A DNA stretch of 16,309 bases from a bacterium. Lineage in GTDB: Bacteria; Zixibacteria; MSB-5A5; GN15; FEB-12. How positions within the stretch are numbered: position 1 is the stretch's first letter; the number at the start of each line of letters is the position of its first letter. The stretch is from positions 1 through 16,309 of the forward strand of contig DAOUUR010000010.1 in NCBI GenBank assembly GCA_030668045.1, written 5' to 3'. The notes under the pieces are model-generated. The model worked only from the letters and a program-made list of their open reading frames with translations. It had not been told where the DNA came from and searched no databases. Shown in pieces: positions 14,901-16,309 of this stretch. The translations under genes were made by a program, and so were the position numbers.

Positions 14901-16130
14901 TCGGACGAATTCCGACCGTTTGAAAAGACAATCTTCATTCCCAATATGTGCGATCACGCCTATGCCTTCAAGGCGGCCTTTGAACGATGCGGCCTGACGG
15001 CGGAGGTTCTGGAAGAGTCCGACGAGCTATCGCTTGAGCATGGCAAGAAGCTCACTACAGGCAAAGAGTGTTTCCCGTGTGTTGTTACCACCGGTGATAT
15101 GGTCCGGAAAATCAAATCGCCCTCTTTTGATCGCAAGCGTTCAGTCTTCCTGATGCCGGGTGCCGGTGGACCGTGTCGGTTTGGTCTCTATCGACAATTC
15201 CACCGACTGGTACTGGATGATCTTGGCTATGATGATATCCCGATATTTTCGCCCAATTCCGAAGATGGCTACGACAACTTTGGCCTCGACGGTACCAATT
15301 TCCGTCGTGCAGCCTGGAGCGGGATCATCTTTATCGATTGTCTGATCAAGATGCTTCACCGAACCCGACCGTACGAGATCAACAAGGGCGAGACCGAAAA
15401 AGTGTACCTTCGCTCGATGGCTCGGATGGGACAAGCGATCAAAAATGATGAGTCTCTGGAGAAGCTGGCGGTCGATGTTGCCCGTGATTTTGCTGAGGTT
15501 CCTGTCGCTCGTACCAACAGAGCGGTGGTGGGAGTTGTAGGAGAGATATTCCTTCGCAACAACCGCTTTTCCAACAACCACCTTGTTGAAAAGCTTGAGG
15601 GGTTGGGTTTGCAAGTGTGGCTGGCCAGTTTTGCCGAATGGCCGCTTTACACTTCCCATACGTATCTCCGTGATTCGTGGATCCGGCGGGACTTTGGCGG
15701 CATGCTTCAATCCGGTACGCAGTTGGTTGTGCAGTCATGGGTTGAGCGTCGGCTGATCAACCGTTTCAGTCAGCACTTTGATCTCGGTCACGAGTATCCG
15801 GTCCGACGGAGCATGAAAATAGCTACCCAATATCTGCCAATTGATTACAAAGGTGAGGCGATTCTTTCGATCGGCAAGGCTACCGAGATGGCCTGGAACG
15901 GGGCGGCAGGTATCATCAACGCGATGCCGTTCAATTGTATGCCCGGTACGGTGGTCAGCTCGTTGTCAAAAACTGTGAGTGACGATCTGGAAGGGATCCC
16001 CTGGCTCAATATTAGCTACGAGGGACTCCACGATACCGGTGAGGAAACCAGACTTGAAGCTTTCGCCGAGCAGGTCCGAGCGTTCGCAGGACGGACGTCC
16101 TACCCGCAGAAAGTGACTGTGAAAGGATAG
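11928..16130 (+). CDS. Giant acyl-CoA dehydratase activase fused to a 2-hydroxyacyl-CoA dehydratase-like part
   Basis: The 1400-residue protein joins two BcrAD/BadF/HgdC-type activator domains to a DUF2229/HgdB-like region. Domain 1 (about 8-262) has GIDIGS, EMGGEDSK (102-109), CAAGTG (C129) and GRCSVF (C169). Domain 2 (about 319-577) has GIDVGSLST, EIGGQDSK (419-426), CAAGTG (C444) and CPVGCGERCTVF (C476, C480, C484). A four-Cys cluster (C603, C606, C610, C629) precedes DUF2229 (from about 670, KVGLPRALHFYEYYPFW). Later conserved-looking cysteines are C720, C763, C932, C1048, C1051 and C1083. HgdC-type activators use ATP and a [4Fe-4S] cluster to pass an electron to oxygen-sensitive dehydratases; the substrate of this fused family is not known. 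The frame is open upstream to 11772, but M at 11928 leads directly into the first ATPase strand; ATG 11889 is an alternative. No dehydratase partner genes are visible. Confidence 0.88.
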   Translation: MSDIRKSLGIDIGSVSVKVVLLEDGIITRKAYRRFLGSPFETLRLVLTEEFGDLGQQEISVGHTGIGGKTAQSILGGRFFGEIGCLGAANLHYLPDVRTVIEMGGEDSKLLLLDREKNVVSDFAMNAQCAAGTGSFLDQQAGRLKISIEDEFGRMALKSKNPPRIAGRCSVFAKSDMIHLQQIATPDYDIVAGLCFAVARNFNSTIARGKKLESPIAFEGGVAANPGMVRAFSELLDQAENELVVPEHFNVMGALGAAHMAITEKVEAGRFDPNDITAYLKYRQVANSGRQALVFINPDTKHYGKTLAPRPQDIDGREVYLGIDVGSLSTNLVLIDNDHEVIARRYLMTEGRPIEAVRRGLEEIGEEVGDRVKVKAVSTTGSGRYLIGDFVGADVVRNEITAQATAAVSIDPTVDTIFEIGGQDSKFISIDDKAVVDFEMNKVCAAGTGSFLQEQAEKLNIDIEKEFADSALRSSCPVGCGERCTVFMESDLVTHQRTGASVDDLLAGLAYSIVGNYLTKVVGDRRIGDNIFFQGGVAWNKAVVAAFEKLTGKTVTVPPHHDVTGAIGAAILAIEQADDPQFQTQFKGFDLHKRKYSVSTFSCEDCSNQCEIRRVDIEGEAPLFYGARCEKYEVSTGKKERLPAGYVAKYHRLLFKQYIESERPSISRGKVGLPRALHFYEYYPFWRAFFESLGFEVIISNESDTKIVEDSLELFVAETCFPIKLAYGHVANLIGQNVDYVFLPSIIRVTDQSEEKDCGAFICPYVQTIGSALKTRFDFDTNGVRLVHSAISLSYDPDDLRTKLRPLISEFKLGGKEFGVAIDAGLEAFKKFKDGCQQEGRKILAELKPEEKALVVVSRPYNGFDPKLSLQLPNKLRNLRLKAIPIEFLPLDECEEDLSHMYWRYGRRILSAAEYIRKHPNLYAIYISSFGCGPDSFITHFFRKRMAGKPYLQLELDEHSADAGLITRCEAFVDSLRFYKFKPPVTNFHLSSDEFRPFEKTIFIPNMCDHAYAFKAAFERCGLTAEVLEESDELSLEHGKKLTTGKECFPCVVTTGDMVRKIKSPSFDRKRSVFLMPGAGGPCRFGLYRQFHRLVLDDLGYDDIPIFSPNSEDGYDNFGLDGTNFRRAAWSGIIFIDCLIKMLHRTRPYEINKGETEKVYLRSMARMGQAIKNDESLEKLAVDVARDFAEVPVARTNRAVVGVVGEIFLRNNRFSNNHLVEKLEGLGLQVWLASFAEWPLYTSHTYLRDSWIRRDFGGMLQSGTQLVVQSWVERRLINRFSQHFDLGHEYPVRRSMKIATQYLPIDYKGEAILSIGKATEMAWNGAAGIINAMPFNCMPGTVVSSLSKTVSDDLEGIPWLNISYEGLHDTGEETRLEAFAEQVRAFAGRTSYPQKVTVKG

Positions 16131-16209
16131 TCTGCCGCCACTTTTTTGTGGTCAGGCGCTTCCCATGCAATTATATTTGACGCCAGTGGTAATAGGAGGA
16201 AACGGCAGA
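16131..16209 (+). other. Candidate structured RNA element after the activase gene
   Basis: TCTGCCG (16131-16137) is an exact inverted repeat of CGGCAGA (16203-16209). Directly inside it, CCACT (16138-16142) can pair with AGTGG (16185-16189), which leaves a 13-base bulge holding AGGAGG (16194-16199). Alternatively CCAC (16138-16141) pairs with GTGG (16148-16151) around six T. The two pairings exclude each other. This could be a regulatory leader of a downstream gene, a 3' untranslated structure, or chance. It does not match any riboswitch class I can recall. Confidence 0.3.
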
Positions 16210-16217
16210 ATATTCTG
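16206..16217. repeat. 12-bp perfect palindrome
   Basis: CAGAATATTCTG is its own reverse complement and lies in non-coding DNA between the activase gene and the right edge. It could be an operator half-site pair, though a few 12-bp palindromes are expected by chance in a window this size. Confidence 0.3.
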
Positions 16218-16285
16218 GTGATTTTATCCCAGAGCAAGGTTTTCTGGAACCGGGCTGTCCGATCCGTGTTAAGAGATACAGATAG

Positions 16286-16309
16286 ATGCAAATAATAGAT
16301 AGACTTGGA
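16286..16309 (+). CDS. Possible start of a further gene, cut by the window edge
   Basis: An ATG is followed by seven sense codons (MQIIDRLG) up to the window end, with a weak AAGAG about 9 bases upstream. The fragment is too short to identify or to prove coding. Confidence 0.25.

Noticed and set aside
15141..15710. 189-codon minus-strand frame inside the activase gene
   Set aside because: It is antisense to the conserved DUF2229/HgdB-like region, with no recognisable motif and no ribosome binding site.
16138..16151. CCAC-TTTTTT-GTGG hairpin as terminator of the activase gene
   Set aside because: The stem has only four pairs, and the T run is in the loop instead of after the stem, so it does not fit an intrinsic terminator.
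16176..16213. TTGACG as the -35 of a promoter for a downstream gene
   Set aside because: TTGACG (16177-16182) is a good -35 match, but no -10-like hexamer occurs 15-19 bases downstream; the nearest AT-rich stretch is about 25 bases away.
16218..16295. 25-codon frame starting GTG downstream of AGGAGG
   Set aside because: The spacing of 18 bases from the Shine-Dalgarno is too long and the peptide shows no leader-peptide codon bias or known motif.

Overview
The window looks like chromosomal backbone from an uncultivated, probably anaerobic bacterium of the FCB (Fibrobacteres-Chlorobi-Bacteroidetes) superphylum. Candidate phylum Zixibacteria or a close relative is my best guess. The reasons are a huge Cys-rich secreted protein ending in a YPNPFNP-type C-terminal sorting domain, a dockerin-like module of the form DVN..(10)..AD, an SMC ATPase with the P-loop GPNGCGKT, and a giant fused acyl-CoA dehydratase activase typical of anaerobes. 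The phylum is inferred from remembered family features, not from a search.

Layout. (1) 1-3602, plus strand: the 3' part of a large extracellular protein with eight Ig-like repeats, a cohesin-like domain, a dockerin-like pair and a sorting domain. (2) 3635-3666: a strong hairpin between convergent genes. (3) 3668-11805, minus strand: eight tightly packed or overlapping genes, transcribed in the order dtd, maf, rodZ-like, a small protein of unknown function, smc, ftsY, yjbQ, rlmH. (4) 11806-11927: a divergent intergenic region with candidate promoters. (5) 11928-16130, plus strand: a 1400-residue protein fusing two activator (ASKHA ATPase) domains to a 2-hydroxyacyl-CoA dehydratase-like part. 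(6) 16131-16309: a non-coding stretch with alternative base-pairing potential and perhaps the first codons of a further gene. No gene-free stretch exceeds 300 bases.

The minus-strand cluster is housekeeping. It joins tRNA proofreading (Dtd), nucleotide-pool sanitation (Maf), cell shape (RodZ-like), chromosome organisation (SMC), membrane-protein targeting (FtsY), a YjbQ/UPF0047 enzyme and ribosome modification (RlmH). Four of its seven junctions overlap by 3 to 11 bases, which suggests one translationally coupled operon. The flanking plus-strand genes are the unusual part. The surface protein shows a higher-order A-B-B repeat with co-varying cysteine pairs, and the activase is a radical-enzyme activator whose substrate is unknown. 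I found no mobile elements, CRISPR arrays, tRNA or rRNA genes.
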